Positions 17,897 through 27,087 are shown, numbered from the stretch's first letter. The stretch is 64,000 nucleotides of DNA from Opimibacter sp041746735 (GCA_041746735.1 JBGTGP010000036.1:1-64000); one strand, 5' to 3'. Numbers and translations are program-made. The notes: generated by a model from the sequence alone, not told the origin.

Positions 17897-18583
17897 ATGT
17901 CCACCACCTCTTCTTCCAACCGAAATGATTCCCTGGTCATGTCCTACATGGGGATTCGAAAATCTATTGGCTTTCTGGGTGCTTTCCTTCCTGTAATCCT
18001 GTGGGGTGGTGTATGGCTATTGAAGGGGACAGGAAATGTAGAACCCTCCATCAGTGATTATTATCATACCATCGTAGGTGATGTCTTTGTGGGCGTGCTT
18101 TGCGGAGTGGCCCTCTTTTTATTCGCCTATAACGGACCCGACAGGGAAGACCGGATAGCCGGATATCTCGGGTGTGCTTTCGCATTGGGTGTTGCGTTTT
18201 TCCCAACACCTTCATTACAAGATCCGGATGCCTATCCATACTGGATCGGAAGAGTTCATTTCATCAGTGCGGCGCTGTTTTTTGGCGTCCTGATCTATTT
18301 TTCGCTGGTGCTTTTCACCCGCCATGGCCGCGTCATGACCGAACGAAAAAAAATGCGCAATACTGTGTATCATATATGTGCCTATATCATGATAGGGTGT
18401 GTCGTTGGGATTGCTCTTTATTTTTTCTGGCTGGAGCAAAAGTGGCCCGGCCTGGAGCGGTATGACCCGATCTTTTACCTCGAATCCTTTGCCCTCATTG
18501 CATTTGGCATTTCCTGGCTCGTCAAAGGAGAGTTGATACTCCAGGATCTGAAGCCCGCTCCCTCAAGTGGAACCACAGCCTGA
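17897..18583 (+). CDS. Integral membrane protein of unknown function
   Basis: 228 residues with about six hydrophobic segments (near 24-42, 57-77, 88-103, 120-142, 159-180, 194-210). A conserved-looking polar motif, EPSISDYYHT, sits after the first helix. I recognise this type as an uncharacterised multi-pass membrane family, possibly DUF998-like, but without certainty. It is followed by the 18.6 kb intergenic repeat block. No partner gene indicates its job. Confidence 0.7.
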   Translation: MSTTSSSNRNDSLVMSYMGIRKSIGFLGAFLPVILWGGVWLLKGTGNVEPSISDYYHTIVGDVFVGVLCGVALFLFAYNGPDREDRIAGYLGCAFALGVAFFPTPSLQDPDAYPYWIGRVHFISAALFFGVLIYFSLVLFTRHGRVMTERKKMRNTVYHICAYIMIGCVVGIALYFFWLEQKWPGLERYDPIFYLESFALIAFGISWLVKGELILQDLKPAPSSGTTA

Positions 18584-18590
18584 CTCTCGT

Positions 18591-18645
18591 TTACCAGATG
18601 CCAGATTATGAGATACCAGATCGCAGCGCAGCGGAGATTCCAACA
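18591..18645 (-). repeat. Intergenic repeat modules A and B (reverse copy)
   Basis: Read on the reverse strand: GGAATCTCCGCTGCGCT, then GCGATCTGGTATCTCATAA, then ATCTGGCATCTGGTAA. The first part matches module A at 286-321 with one inserted base. The second matches the heptamer words of module B at 189-275. Confidence 0.8.
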
Positions 18646-18661
18646 CACTCACTACTCACTA

Positions 18662-18777
18662 CTCACCACGGTTGCTGAGCTGTAGCACGAGGATGTGTCA
18701 AGCGGGTCGAAGCACCCCACTCACCACGGTTGCTGAGCTGTAGCACGAGGATGTGTCAAGCGGGTCGAAGCACCCCA
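18662..18777 (-). repeat. Two exact tandem copies of a 58-bp unit (module C)
   Basis: 18662-18719 and 18720-18777 are identical. A third copy starts at 18778 and diverges after about 7 bases. The unit contains GGTTGCTGAGC near one end and GTCGAAGCACC near the other, which form an imperfect inverted repeat (GGTTGCT / AGCACC). A single copy in the opposite orientation lies at 62821-62880 with four mismatches in 60. Confidence 0.9.
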
Positions 18778-18784
18778 CTCACCA

Positions 18785-18840
18785 TACTAAACTCTAAACC
18801 CTAAACTTCTAAACTTCTCAACTTCTAAACTCCTCATCCT
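18785..18840 (-). repeat. CTAAACTT / CTCAACTT short-period tract (module D)
   Basis: A run of 7-9 bp units such as CTAAACTT and CTCAACTT. Its reverse complement (AAGTTTAGAAGTTGAGAAG) matches the style of 62782-62820 and 27201-27235. It completes the order B-A-C-C-D on the forward strand. Confidence 0.75.
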
Positions 18841-18890
18841 TTTTCCGACCTTCGGGAGACCGGCTACAAAATGCCGGATCATCACAACCT

Positions 18891-20183
18891 ATGACACTGA
18901 ATAAAACCTATCAAAGTGCCGCGGATGCCGTTGCCAAAATCAAATCAGGAGACCGGATATTTCTGCATGGAAGTGCCGCAACTCCACATACCCTGATCCG
19001 CGCGTTGCGGGCCAGAGCGGAAGAACTGGAGCAGGTAGAGATTACCTCCATCTCCACCTTAGGGGACATGGAACTGGCCGACCCTGCCTGCGGTGATGCC
19101 TTTCACTTCAATACTGTCTTTGTCTCGCAAAATATCCGACAAGCGGTCAACAGTGGGCGGGGAAGTTATATTCCGGTTTTTCTGAGTGAAATACCTGCCT
19201 TATTTCACCGCAACATCTTGCCGCTGGATGCCGCTTTTATCAATATCAGTCCTCCGGACAGACATGGCTTTTGCTCCTTAGGGGTATCCGTAGATGTGGC
19301 AGTCGCGGCCGTCAAAAATGCAAAATATGTTGTCGCCCAGGTCAATCATCGTATGCCCCGCACTCACGGAGATGGTCTGCTCCATATTCGCGATATCAAC
19401 GCGTTGGTTGAAGTGGACGATGAGTTGCCCGTGGTGGATTACAGGAAGGATATCACCCCTGTGGAAGAAGCCATTGGCCGGCATTGTGCTTCCCTGATCG
19501 AAGATGGGGCCACTTTGCAACTGGGGATCGGAACGATACCAGATGCCGTGTTGACGCAATTGCAAAGCCATAAAGATCTGGGTGTGCATACTGAAATGTT
19601 TTCAGACGGAGTCGTTGATCTGATGAAGAGCGGAGTCGTCACGAACAAGTTTAAAAAGAAACATCGTCGCAAGGTGACCACTTCGTTTGCCATCGGTTCC
19701 CTGGCGTTGTATGATTTCATTGATGACAATCCTGAGTTTGCATTTCTGGAATCAGATTATGTCAATGATGCCTATATCATTGGAAAGAATCCAAAGGTGG
19801 CCGCTATCAACAGCGCCATTGAGATTGACCTGACCGGCCAGGTATGTGCGGATTCGATCGGGACCTTCCAGTTTTCTGGTGTGGGGGGGCAGATGGATTT
19901 TATCAAAGGCGCTGCCTTATCAGATGGGGGCAAGCCCATTATTGCCATGGCATCCATGACGGGTCGGGGTGAGTCTAAGATCGTGCCTTATCTGAAACAG
20001 GGCGCAGGGGTAGTAACCACCAGAGCACATGTCCATTATGTTGTCACGGAATATGGCATTGCATTTCTCTATGGAAAGAATCTGGAGCAACGAGCCAAGG
20101 CGTTGATGGACGTAGCTCATCCGGATGTTCGTGATATACTGGACCGGGAGATCCGTAGCCGTTTTGGCAGAAAAATATTTTAA
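18891..20183 (+). CDS. Acetyl-CoA hydrolase/transferase family CoA-transferase
   Basis: 430 residues, the usual length for the acetate/butyrate or 4-hydroxybutyrate CoA-transferase branch. The active-site glutamate is E235 in HTEMFSDG, which forms the glutamyl-CoA thioester. The glycine-rich GVGGQMDF loop near 330 and a conserved FLYGKN near the C-terminus support the call. Role: transfer of CoA between an acyl-CoA and a carboxylate such as acetate, in the cytoplasm. The exact acyl group cannot be predicted. Transcription probably starts in the gap after the repeat block; the next gene begins 39 bp downstream. Confidence 0.9.
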   Translation: MTLNKTYQSAADAVAKIKSGDRIFLHGSAATPHTLIRALRARAEELEQVEITSISTLGDMELADPACGDAFHFNTVFVSQNIRQAVNSGRGSYIPVFLSEIPALFHRNILPLDAAFINISPPDRHGFCSLGVSVDVAVAAVKNAKYVVAQVNHRMPRTHGDGLLHIRDINALVEVDDELPVVDYRKDITPVEEAIGRHCASLIEDGATLQLGIGTIPDAVLTQLQSHKDLGVHTEMFSDGVVDLMKSGVVTNKFKKKHRRKVTTSFAIGSLALYDFIDDNPEFAFLESDYVNDAYIIGKNPKVAAINSAIEIDLTGQVCADSIGTFQFSGVGGQMDFIKGAALSDGGKPIIAMASMTGRGESKIVPYLKQGAGVVTTRAHVHYVVTEYGIAFLYGKNLEQRAKALMDVAHPDVRDILDREIRSRFGRKIF

Positions 20184-20222
20184 CTTCATCGCCACAACGA
20201 GACAAAACGAAAGACCACTGCT

Positions 20223-20996
20223 ATGAAGTTGAATATGGTCAAATGGCGGCTGATGCTGACCACATTGCCGGTAACACTTGCTATTCTGGGCCTTAAAATG
20301 GGGATAGTCTATGGACTGGGATATGAAGGGCTTGTCAAATTTTCTGAAATAGGGCTGGTTATCACAGGCGGTATTTTCCTGATTGGCTTTATGCTGGCGG
20401 GTACTATATCGGATTATAAGGAAAGCGAGAAGATTCCTTCTGAGTTGGCCTGTACCCTGGAGAGTATTGAAGATACGCTGGTGTTGGCGCATGGATATAA
20501 AGGTGGATTTGATCTTGTCCAGGTCAGGGGTCAGTTGTTGGAGGTGACGCAATCTCTCATTCGATGGTTTAAGTACCAGGGACCTGAACTGGATGTATTT
20601 GAAAAGATTAGCAGCATATCATCGATCGCTCTGGTTCTGGAGCAGGCAGGGGTTGGGGCTATTGCCTCCCGTGTGACGAGCGAGCAACACAATCTTCGGA
20701 AGCTTTTTTCCCGGGTCAACGTGATCAAGCGTACTTATTTTCTGGCGACCGGATATGCCTTGCTTGAGGTTTTGACGGTGGTCATCATCAGCTTGTTGTT
20801 GGTGTCCAAGTTTGAAAACCTCGTGATTAGTATTATTATTATTAGTTTTCTGACGCAGATCTTTATCTATATGATCCGGTTGATCCATGACGTAGATCAT
20901 CCTTTTGAATATTCACCGGATGGTCGCGTGGGTGCTGCTGATGTGGATCTGTTTCCCCTTCTGGAGTACCGGGATCGCGTTCAGGGTCGATTTTAG
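20223..20996 (+). CDS. Membrane protein, possibly bestrophin-like (DUF4239-type)
   Basis: 257 residues. Two hydrophobic segments near the N-terminus (about 12-32, 42-60) and two near the C-terminus (about 178-195, 200-218) bracket a soluble region of about 110 residues. The ending LIHDVDHPFEY resembles the 'DLDxPF' signature of DUF4239 bestrophin-like proteins, and the overall 2+2 helix plan fits. The similarity is short, so this is tentative. It lies 39 bp after the CoA-transferase in the same direction, probably one transcript. Confidence 0.6.
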   Translation: MKLNMVKWRLMLTTLPVTLAILGLKMGIVYGLGYEGLVKFSEIGLVITGGIFLIGFMLAGTISDYKESEKIPSELACTLESIEDTLVLAHGYKGGFDLVQVRGQLLEVTQSLIRWFKYQGPELDVFEKISSISSIALVLEQAGVGAIASRVTSEQHNLRKLFSRVNVIKRTYFLATGYALLEVLTVVIISLLLVSKFENLVISIIIISFLTQIFIYMIRLIHDVDHPFEYSPDGRVGAADVDLFPLLEYRDRVQGRF

Positions 20997-21311
20997 CCCG
21001 ATCCATACGTTTCCCATTCTTCTCATGAAAGGATCTGATTTCTATTCTTTTCGAATCTGAGAGTAGTTCCTCATTCGCATGGATTTGGAGAATATTTTTA
21101 CTTTTTTTATATTTAAGTGATCAATTGGCAAAGTGTGCAGCATGATGTAGGTATAACTTCAGACTCAATAATATAAAAGGGTTGATTTTTTTCTATGTCT
21201 GCGAATAGCAACTATGATGATTTAAATAATGTGGAAATAGTTGGGGTGAGGGAAATCGTCGGGTTTGTGGACGAAATATTCGACTGATCTTCAGATGTGA
21301 GATCCCAAAAT
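20997..21311. other. AT-rich intergenic region ahead of the TonB locus
   Basis: 315 bp, noticeably more AT-rich than the flanking genes. The only element seen is the 30-codon frame at 21195-21287. No terminator for the upstream gene and no complete promoter pair are evident. Confidence 0.35.
21195..21287 (+). CDS. Possible 30-residue small protein
   Basis: ATG 21195 to TGA 21285 encodes MSANSNYDDLNNVEIVGVRE followed by IVGFVDEIFD. It is acidic, compact and alternates hydrophobic and charged residues in its second half, which is not typical of random AT-rich intergenic sequence. It ends 24 bp before the next gene start, so it could be co-transcribed. There is no clear ribosome binding site. 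It is reported as a candidate only. Confidence 0.22.
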   Translation: MSANSNYDDLNNVEIVGVREIVGFVDEIFD

Positions 21312-22163
21312 ATGTGCTATATGTATGCTCTACTACGGTTTTTCATGGGCTTGACAATTTCAACTGTTCTATCATTCCAATGTGAGGCACAGATTCGAAT
21401 TGACCCCAGTTACGACAAGGCTTCAATAGGTAAAAGGTGGAACATCTCCCTGAGCCGAAATATTGTGTTTGCCGGACCCGGAAAGGATATGGTCGATTAT
21501 TTGGAAGCTAATAATTTTGGTCACCGACGTCCCAGGGGCACACTTGTAATTTTGCCGTTTTTAGCATTTGAAATTAATAGTAAAGACTTTCCTGTTCATT
21601 CACGCAGTAATGTTTGGATGGGTGAAGTCGGCTATAATATCAGTAGACGCAGCGGTGTTGTCTTAATAGCAGGTGAGTTTCATCAGGCTTACGCTCAGGG
21701 GTTTCATAGATTCAGGGAAGATATTGATCCATACAAAACCGGAATTTTGCTGGGATGGCGGAGCTATCTATGGGGAGGATCGGTCAATTATAAATGGCGG
21801 TTTGGAAAGGGGGTGAGTGGCTTTCATGCGGGTCCTTTATTGGCCCGGCATAGCATGAACGGCTCTCAGATAGATGAGACTTTTGTTCCTGAGGGTGAAA
21901 ACCCAAAGGCTTGGATTGCAGGGGTCAATTTCGGAGCTACGTTGGGATTTAAACCTACCAAGAACTTGTTTTTGGCAGTAAAGACCCATTATCTGCTTTT
22001 GCCGGACAGATCGATCGGACCCTTCACTATCCGAAGGGAAGATCCTGCCATGATTGAGAGAGAATTTGGCCACACATCACTCTCCCTATCAGATTTACAT
22101 CTCGGTTTAGCTATGGGGTGGTGTATCGGTTCCAAAGCGGGGAGTGATAACAAACAGCCTTAG
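21312..22163 (+). CDS. Outer-membrane beta-barrel-like protein of unknown function
   Basis: About 283 residues. The frame opens with GTG at 21297, but ATG 21312 gives the signal peptide (CYMYALLRFFMGLTISTVLS ... CEAQ) directly. The mature protein has alternating hydrophobic strands rich in glycine and aromatic residues (TGILLGWRSYLWGGSVNYKW, AGVNFGATLGFKPTKNLFLA) and no conserved enzyme motif. It overlaps the next gene by 20 bp, and a TonB-dependent receptor follows, so it probably belongs to a three-gene envelope operon. I do not recognise the family. Confidence 0.72.
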   Translation: MCYMYALLRFFMGLTISTVLSFQCEAQIRIDPSYDKASIGKRWNISLSRNIVFAGPGKDMVDYLEANNFGHRRPRGTLVILPFLAFEINSKDFPVHSRSNVWMGEVGYNISRRSGVVLIAGEFHQAYAQGFHRFREDIDPYKTGILLGWRSYLWGGSVNYKWRFGKGVSGFHAGPLLARHSMNGSQIDETFVPEGENPKAWIAGVNFGATLGFKPTKNLFLAVKTHYLLLPDRSIGPFTIRREDPAMIEREFGHTSLSLSDLHLGLAMGWCIGSKAGSDNKQP

Positions 22164-22743
22164 GAGTTTTGGACGAATACCTACCTTTAGGAGGAAGTAC
22201 CGACCTATTTTGGCACGTTTATTTGGCATCTCATTTATCCTGATCCTTTTCGTCCCGTTCTTCGGGACCTGGATGTGGCTTCAGCACCGGCTTGAAGCAG
22301 CCCGGTATGATGCTGCCTCCGTCATCCGACATCTGCATGAAGATGAACCCAGAGTCCTGTGGCGCTTTACAAAGGATGAATCACTTAGACTCCTCAACTG
22401 GAAGCATAGCAAAGAGTTCGAATACCAGGGCGAAATGTACGATATCCTCCGTTCTGAAACCCACGGTGACTCGGTTTGGTACTGGTGCTATCATGACCGC
22501 CAGGAAACCAAGGTGCGGAAGAAATTATTAAAACTACTCCGCAATCAATCACCACTGCCATCTCAGGATATACCTCAGCAAAACCGAATCACAGATTTTT
22601 TGAAAAATCTTTACCTCCCGGATAAGGTGGAGTTTGTTTCCAGGCATGAAGCATCCCAACAGCTTTCTTTGTTTGCACCCTATCTGAAAACCCCGCTTAT
22701 CATGGCGCATGATCCGCTTTCTCCGCCACCCAAAACGATTTAG
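22144..22743 (+). CDS. Membrane-anchored periplasmic protein next to TonB receptor
   Basis: 199 residues starting with GTG at 22144, since no ATG precedes the membrane segment. One transmembrane helix (about 26-48, LFGISFILILFVPFFGTWMW) anchors a soluble domain. The mature region carries WKHSKEFEYQGEMYDIL and DSVWYWCYHDRQETK. I recall small proteins of similar pattern beside TonB-dependent receptors in other Bacteroidota, but know no function. It overlaps the upstream gene by 20 bp and lies 82 bp before the receptor, which suggests co-expression and perhaps a role in uptake or sensing of the receptor's ligand. Confidence 0.72.
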   Translation: MITNSLRSFGRIPTFRRKYRPILARLFGISFILILFVPFFGTWMWLQHRLEAARYDAASVIRHLHEDEPRVLWRFTKDESLRLLNWKHSKEFEYQGEMYDILRSETHGDSVWYWCYHDRQETKVRKKLLKLLRNQSPLPSQDIPQQNRITDFLKNLYLPDKVEFVSRHEASQQLSLFAPYLKTPLIMAHDPLSPPPKTI

Positions 22744-22825
22744 CCTGAATCCTCATGAAAGTCGTGAACCCGTTGCCTTGAGTGCAGCAGGTCAGATATG
22801 TATTGTTTCAAGCTAAATCAACAAA

Positions 22826-25234
22826 ATGAAAAGATATTTCATGTTGATGTTGTGGGTCTATTTTGGCCATTCTGTTCAAGGACAAATCCTGACGGTATTG
22901 GAGGATGAATCGGGTCATCCTGTGGAATTGGCGACAATCACCAGCAGCAATTCTAAGTCAACCCTGTTGACGCACGCGGATGGTCGGGTAGATATAGCCT
23001 CATTGAAGGATGCAGAGACAATTGTTGTCCGAAGTATGGGGTATAAAACCGTCAGAACGAGTTTTGCACAATTGGCGGCGACTTCTTTTGTCATTCGATT
23101 ACTTCGGGATGACATCGCCCTCGACCAGATCGTCATCTCGGCCACGAAGTGGAATCAGTCTTCCTCCGATGTACCCTCAAAAGTGACTACTCTTTCCAAC
23201 AGGGAAATTGAGTTGCTGCAGCCGCAAACCGCCGCGGATTTATTAGGCGCATCCGGAGAGGTGTTCATTCAGAAAAGCCAGCAGGGGGGAGGCAGTCCGA
23301 TGATTCGAGGATTTGCTACCAATCGCTTGCTTTATGCGGTGGATGGAGTACGGATGAATACGGCCATCTTTCGGGGTGGCAATATCCAGAATGTCATCAA
23401 CCTCGATCCATTTGCAACGGAGCGGGTGGAGGTGTTGTTTGGACCCGGTTCTGTGATTTATGGTAGTGATGCCATCGGAGGTGTCATGAGTTTTCAGACC
23501 CTGATGCCACAAGTGTCTCTGGATGATAAGCCCTATATCAAGGGGAAGGCCGTTATCAGGACGTCTTCTGCGAATAAGGAACAGACCGGTCACTTTGACA
23601 TCAATGCGGGCTGGAAAAAGTGGGCGTGGCTGAGCAGTTTCTCTTCATTTGATTTTGGAGATCTGCGTATGGGAAGCCATGGCCCTGAGGAATATTTACG
23701 ACCCTTCTTTGTGCAGCGACATGGCCAGTCCGATGTGATTATCGCCAATGAGGACCCCTTGATGCAGGTGCCTACTGGATATGATCAGATCAATTTTATG
23801 CAAAAGGTCTTGTTCCGTCCATCCGAGTCTTTTGATATGCAGTATGCATACCATTACTCTGCGACCTCATCCTATAGCCGCTATGACCGGCATATCCGTT
23901 ACAGAAGTAACGGTCAGCCCCGATATGGAGAATGGTCTTACGGACCTCAGAAATGGCAAATGCATCATGTGCAGATCCAGCATCATGGCTACACCACACT
24001 ATATGATGAGGTGGCACTTCGGGTGGCGTTGCAGCAGTTTGAAGAGAGCCGGATCGACCGGGATATCCAGGATGTGATACGTCATATCAGAGTAGAGGAA
24101 GTCGATGCGTACTCGGCCAATCTTGACTTTATCAAGAAGCTGGGCAGAAGGGACTTTCTCTATTATGGTGCTGAATATGTTTGGAATGATGTACGTTCCA
24201 CAGGGACTGACGAGAATATACTGACCAGTGAGAGAGCGGATGGCCCGGCCAGATATCCGCAGGCCACATGGCAGACCGCCGGCGCTTATATTAACGCCCA
24301 GCGACGCTTTTCGGACAAGATTTTGTTACAGCTTGGCCTGAGATATAGCACGTATGGTCTGGACGCAGAATTCGACACCCGTTTCTATCCGTTTCCCTAC
24401 ACGACGGCCAGTCTCAGCAATGGAGCACTCACAGGAAGTGTTGGTGTGAATTGGCAGCCGTCCTCACGTTGGACTTTTTCTATCAATGCCTCCAGTGGAT
24501 TTCGGTCACCCAATGTAGATGATGCCGGGAAAGTTTTTGATAGCGAGCCGGGAATAGTTATTGTGCCCAATCCAGACCTTAGGGCAGAGTATGCATACAA
24601 TGCCGAAGCGGGTTTTGCCGGAAGATTGGGAGATCATATCCGCCTGGATGTCACGGGCTATTATACCCGGCTAAATGACGCACTGGTCAGAAGGGATTTT
24701 ACGTTCAATGGCCAAGACAGTATTTTTTATGATGGTGAACTCAGCCGTGTACAGGCGGTTCAGAATGCAGCCTTTGCTCTGGTGTATGGGGTACAGGCCG
24801 GAATACAGATTCATGCCTTTTCAGGGTTTGAATTTTCCGCCGACCTGAATTATCAGAAAGGGGAGGAAGAATTGGAGGATGGTACCCGAAGTCCCTCCCG
24901 TCATGCACCACCGCTGTTTGGTATGGGCAAAGTAGCGTACAGGAAAGATGGCTTTACCCTGATGCTGTATACCCAATTTAGTGCCCGTCGTACGTTTGAG
25001 GATTTGCCACCGGAGGAGCAAAACAATCGCGAGATCTATGCGGTGGACTCCAATGGTAATCCCTGGTCACCCGGTTGGATGACACTCCATTTCAAAGCGT
25101 CCTGTCCCTTGAATGAAACATTTTCAGTTGGGGCCGGGCTTGAGAACATAACGGACCTTCGATACAGGCCATACAGCTCAGGCCTTGTAGCTCCCGGCCG
25201 GAATGTAGTCCTTTCCCTTCAGGCTGTCTTCTGA
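22826..25234 (+). CDS. TonB-dependent outer membrane receptor
   Basis: 802 residues. A signal peptide (about 1-19) is followed by a carboxypeptidase-like beta domain (about 20-95), common on Bacteroidota receptors. The plug domain follows (about 115-230: DLLGASGEVFIQKSQQGGGS, MIRGFATNRLLYAVDGVRMN, VEVLFGPGSVIYGSDAIGG). A 22-strand-type barrel ends with the aromatic terminus 'LSLQAVF'. The plug pattern is like hemoglobin/heme- or siderophore-type receptors. Role: energy-coupled import of a large or scarce ligand, probably an iron source; the ligand is inference. Last gene of a three-gene set starting at 21312. Confidence 0.92.
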   Translation: MKRYFMLMLWVYFGHSVQGQILTVLEDESGHPVELATITSSNSKSTLLTHADGRVDIASLKDAETIVVRSMGYKTVRTSFAQLAATSFVIRLLRDDIALDQIVISATKWNQSSSDVPSKVTTLSNREIELLQPQTAADLLGASGEVFIQKSQQGGGSPMIRGFATNRLLYAVDGVRMNTAIFRGGNIQNVINLDPFATERVEVLFGPGSVIYGSDAIGGVMSFQTLMPQVSLDDKPYIKGKAVIRTSSANKEQTGHFDINAGWKKWAWLSSFSSFDFGDLRMGSHGPEEYLRPFFVQRHGQSDVIIANEDPLMQVPTGYDQINFMQKVLFRPSESFDMQYAYHYSATSSYSRYDRHIRYRSNGQPRYGEWSYGPQKWQMHHVQIQHHGYTTLYDEVALRVALQQFEESRIDRDIQDVIRHIRVEEVDAYSANLDFIKKLGRRDFLYYGAEYVWNDVRSTGTDENILTSERADGPARYPQATWQTAGAYINAQRRFSDKILLQLGLRYSTYGLDAEFDTRFYPFPYTTASLSNGALTGSVGVNWQPSSRWTFSINASSGFRSPNVDDAGKVFDSEPGIVIVPNPDLRAEYAYNAEAGFAGRLGDHIRLDVTGYYTRLNDALVRRDFTFNGQDSIFYDGELSRVQAVQNAAFALVYGVQAGIQIHAFSGFEFSADLNYQKGEEELEDGTRSPSRHAPPLFGMGKVAYRKDGFTLMLYTQFSARRTFEDLPPEEQNNREIYAVDSNGNPWSPGWMTLHFKASCPLNETFSVGAGLENITDLRYRPYSSGLVAPGRNVVLSLQAVF

Positions 25235-25493
25235 TGGGCTGTACAACCCAGCGAGCAGTTTGAATGGGGTATTGTCCGGAGCTGAACCCCATTTTTTATT
25301 TAAGTCATGGCATTCCCCTGGAGCAGGAGGGATTTATATGTACATTCGGATCTACATTTTTATATGTATTACCAGTTTTTGATCAACGGATTACACACCT
25401 TTATTAAAATCTGCATGGTTTTTTTCCCCAGGAGGAGGGAAGAGTATAGAAATGGCTGATGATGTGTTACCTTAGATCGTTCAAACAACACCC

Positions 25494-26423
25494 ATGAAGA
25501 TCTGCTTACTGCTTGCAGGTTGCTTCTTGGTGCCAACTTTACTGCTCTCCCAGGTAGGCATCGGAACTTCCGATCCAAACCCCAATTCCATATTAGACCT
25601 ATCATCGACCTCCAGAGGTTTTCTGGTGCCGCGAATGTCAGGCGCACAACGCATGGCCCTAGGCCTTTCATCCTTTGATGCCGGTATGATGGTGTATCAG
25701 ACAGATCCGTTTCCACCAAGCACCATAGGATTGTATTATTATGATGGCTCCGGTTGGATAGCTCCGGTGCATAATGGTAGTCAGACCGGACAAACTCTAA
25801 GATGGGACGGGGCTCGCTGGGTTGGCACCAGCAACCTGTTCAATCAAGGAAGTTCAATAGGGATCGGTACTCAGGCTCCGAATTATCAACTGCAAATTCA
25901 TAGCACCTCGCCGTTCACCCGGTTCCAACTCACCAACGGAACAAACAATGGATTTAACTTTGACGGTCTGGTACTGGGAATTGCACAGTCCACCATGGAA
26001 GCTTTTCTAACTCAAAATGAAAACAGGGCGCTATGTTTTGGGACCAATACGCTTGAGCGCATGCGCATTGATTCGGCAGGAAATATAGGCATAGGTACAG
26101 CACAGCCTCAGGCTACACTGGATATAAATGGAAGTATACGAGTAGGAACTGAGGGCAGCGTGATCCACAGTATTATCAAAACTACCATCGGTATAGAAAT
26201 TCCCATGATTGAAGGTTCGGGGGAATATATCCTGTCTATCCCATGTCCGGGCATTCTCCAGGGATCGGTAGCGTACGTATCTCCTTCTGAACCACTCAAT
26301 GGACTGTTTATCGCATATAGCCGTGTAAGTGACACGGATGTTGTGGAAGTCAAACTGATGAATATGAATGTAGAGGAAAGTAACGCCATGTCAATGACTT
26401 TGCATATAGCCGTCATCCAGTAA
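25494..26423 (+). CDS. Secreted 'GIGT' repeat / tail-fibre-like protein
   Basis: 309 residues with a signal peptide (about 1-19, LLLSQ). The mature start VGIGTSDPNPNSILDLSSTS and the phrase GFLVPRMSGAQRMAL are typical of Bacteroidota proteins with phage tail-fibre-like collar repeats. Two more 'IGIGTxxPxxxLxI' units appear near 123 and 203. There is no T9SS domain and no coiled-coil end, so it is smaller and simpler than the 9067 protein. A surface fibre or structural role is inference. Upstream 259 bp contain no evident feature. Confidence 0.72.
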   Translation: MKICLLLAGCFLVPTLLLSQVGIGTSDPNPNSILDLSSTSRGFLVPRMSGAQRMALGLSSFDAGMMVYQTDPFPPSTIGLYYYDGSGWIAPVHNGSQTGQTLRWDGARWVGTSNLFNQGSSIGIGTQAPNYQLQIHSTSPFTRFQLTNGTNNGFNFDGLVLGIAQSTMEAFLTQNENRALCFGTNTLERMRIDSAGNIGIGTAQPQATLDINGSIRVGTEGSVIHSIIKTTIGIEIPMIEGSGEYILSIPCPGILQGSVAYVSPSEPLNGLFIAYSRVSDTDVVEVKLMNMNVEESNAMSMTLHIAVIQ

Positions 26424-26691
26424 GATCTGTATTGTTTCTTTCTGATTTTATCCTGTGTTCTTACAGCGATGATGTGCGGGAATTTTCCAGGGAAATTTTG
26501 CTTTTGCATCCGTAGCAGACCTACTCGTTTTAGCAGTGAAACCGTACGCTTCCACATCCTGAATACCGATGACAAGCAGTATATCGTTTCGCTTAACTTG
26601 CCATATCTAATGCCAGCCACCAGATGTCCTTTGGGCTTCGGAGTAGGTAGTTTGCTGTTTTGTCAGCCACAGGAAAGAAGAATAGATGAGA

Positions 26692-27087
26692 TCAGACCCC
26701 GGGCCGCTTTTGCATCAACCAAATATGCTTTCGTTCCTGCCAGAGTATAATCAGGCTGGCGATCCATACAATACAGGCGAGAATAAACAACAAACCCCCA
26801 TCGTCCTGCACCACAATACCCAGGCGTGTGAGATGAAAAAACAGGGATCCGGAAATGGTACCCAGTGCCAACAATGCGCCCAGCCAGACCAGGGGACGGT
26901 ATAATAGCAAGAGGGCAGCGATCAACTCTACTACACCGGAGCCAATACGACCCCAGGGCTCCATGCCCAGAGTTTCAAAGATAAATTTGCTTTCCGAAGC
27001 ACCGGTAAATTTGAAGTATAAGGTCTGCAGCAAAATCGCCGCCACAATGACCCGCAGAAAGAATCTGAAAGTAAGAATGGATTTCAT
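26692..27087 (-). CDS. DoxX-like small membrane protein
   Basis: 131 residues with four transmembrane helices (about 9-24, 48-64, 68-85, 97-115). The first helix ends LYFKFTGASESKFIF and the second loop reads 'GRIGSGVVELIAALLLL', the usual DoxX/MauE-like pattern. Members of this family are often linked to quinone or thiol redox reactions in the membrane, but the specific role here is unknown. It is separate from its neighbours. Confidence 0.85.
   Translation of the reverse strand: MKSILTFRFFLRVIVAAILLQTLYFKFTGASESKFIFETLGMEPWGRIGSGVVELIAALLLLYRPLVWLGALLALGTISGSLFFHLTRLGIVVQDDGGLLFILACIVWIASLIILWQERKHIWLMQKRPGV

Noticed and set aside
18662..18777. Possible CRISPR mini-array
   Set aside because: The two 58-bp copies are directly adjacent with no spacers, and no cas gene is present.
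26469..26750. 93-codon forward frame after the GIGT-repeat protein
   Set aside because: Cysteine/arginine/phenylalanine-rich with no signal or domain, and it overlaps the end of the reverse DoxX-like gene.
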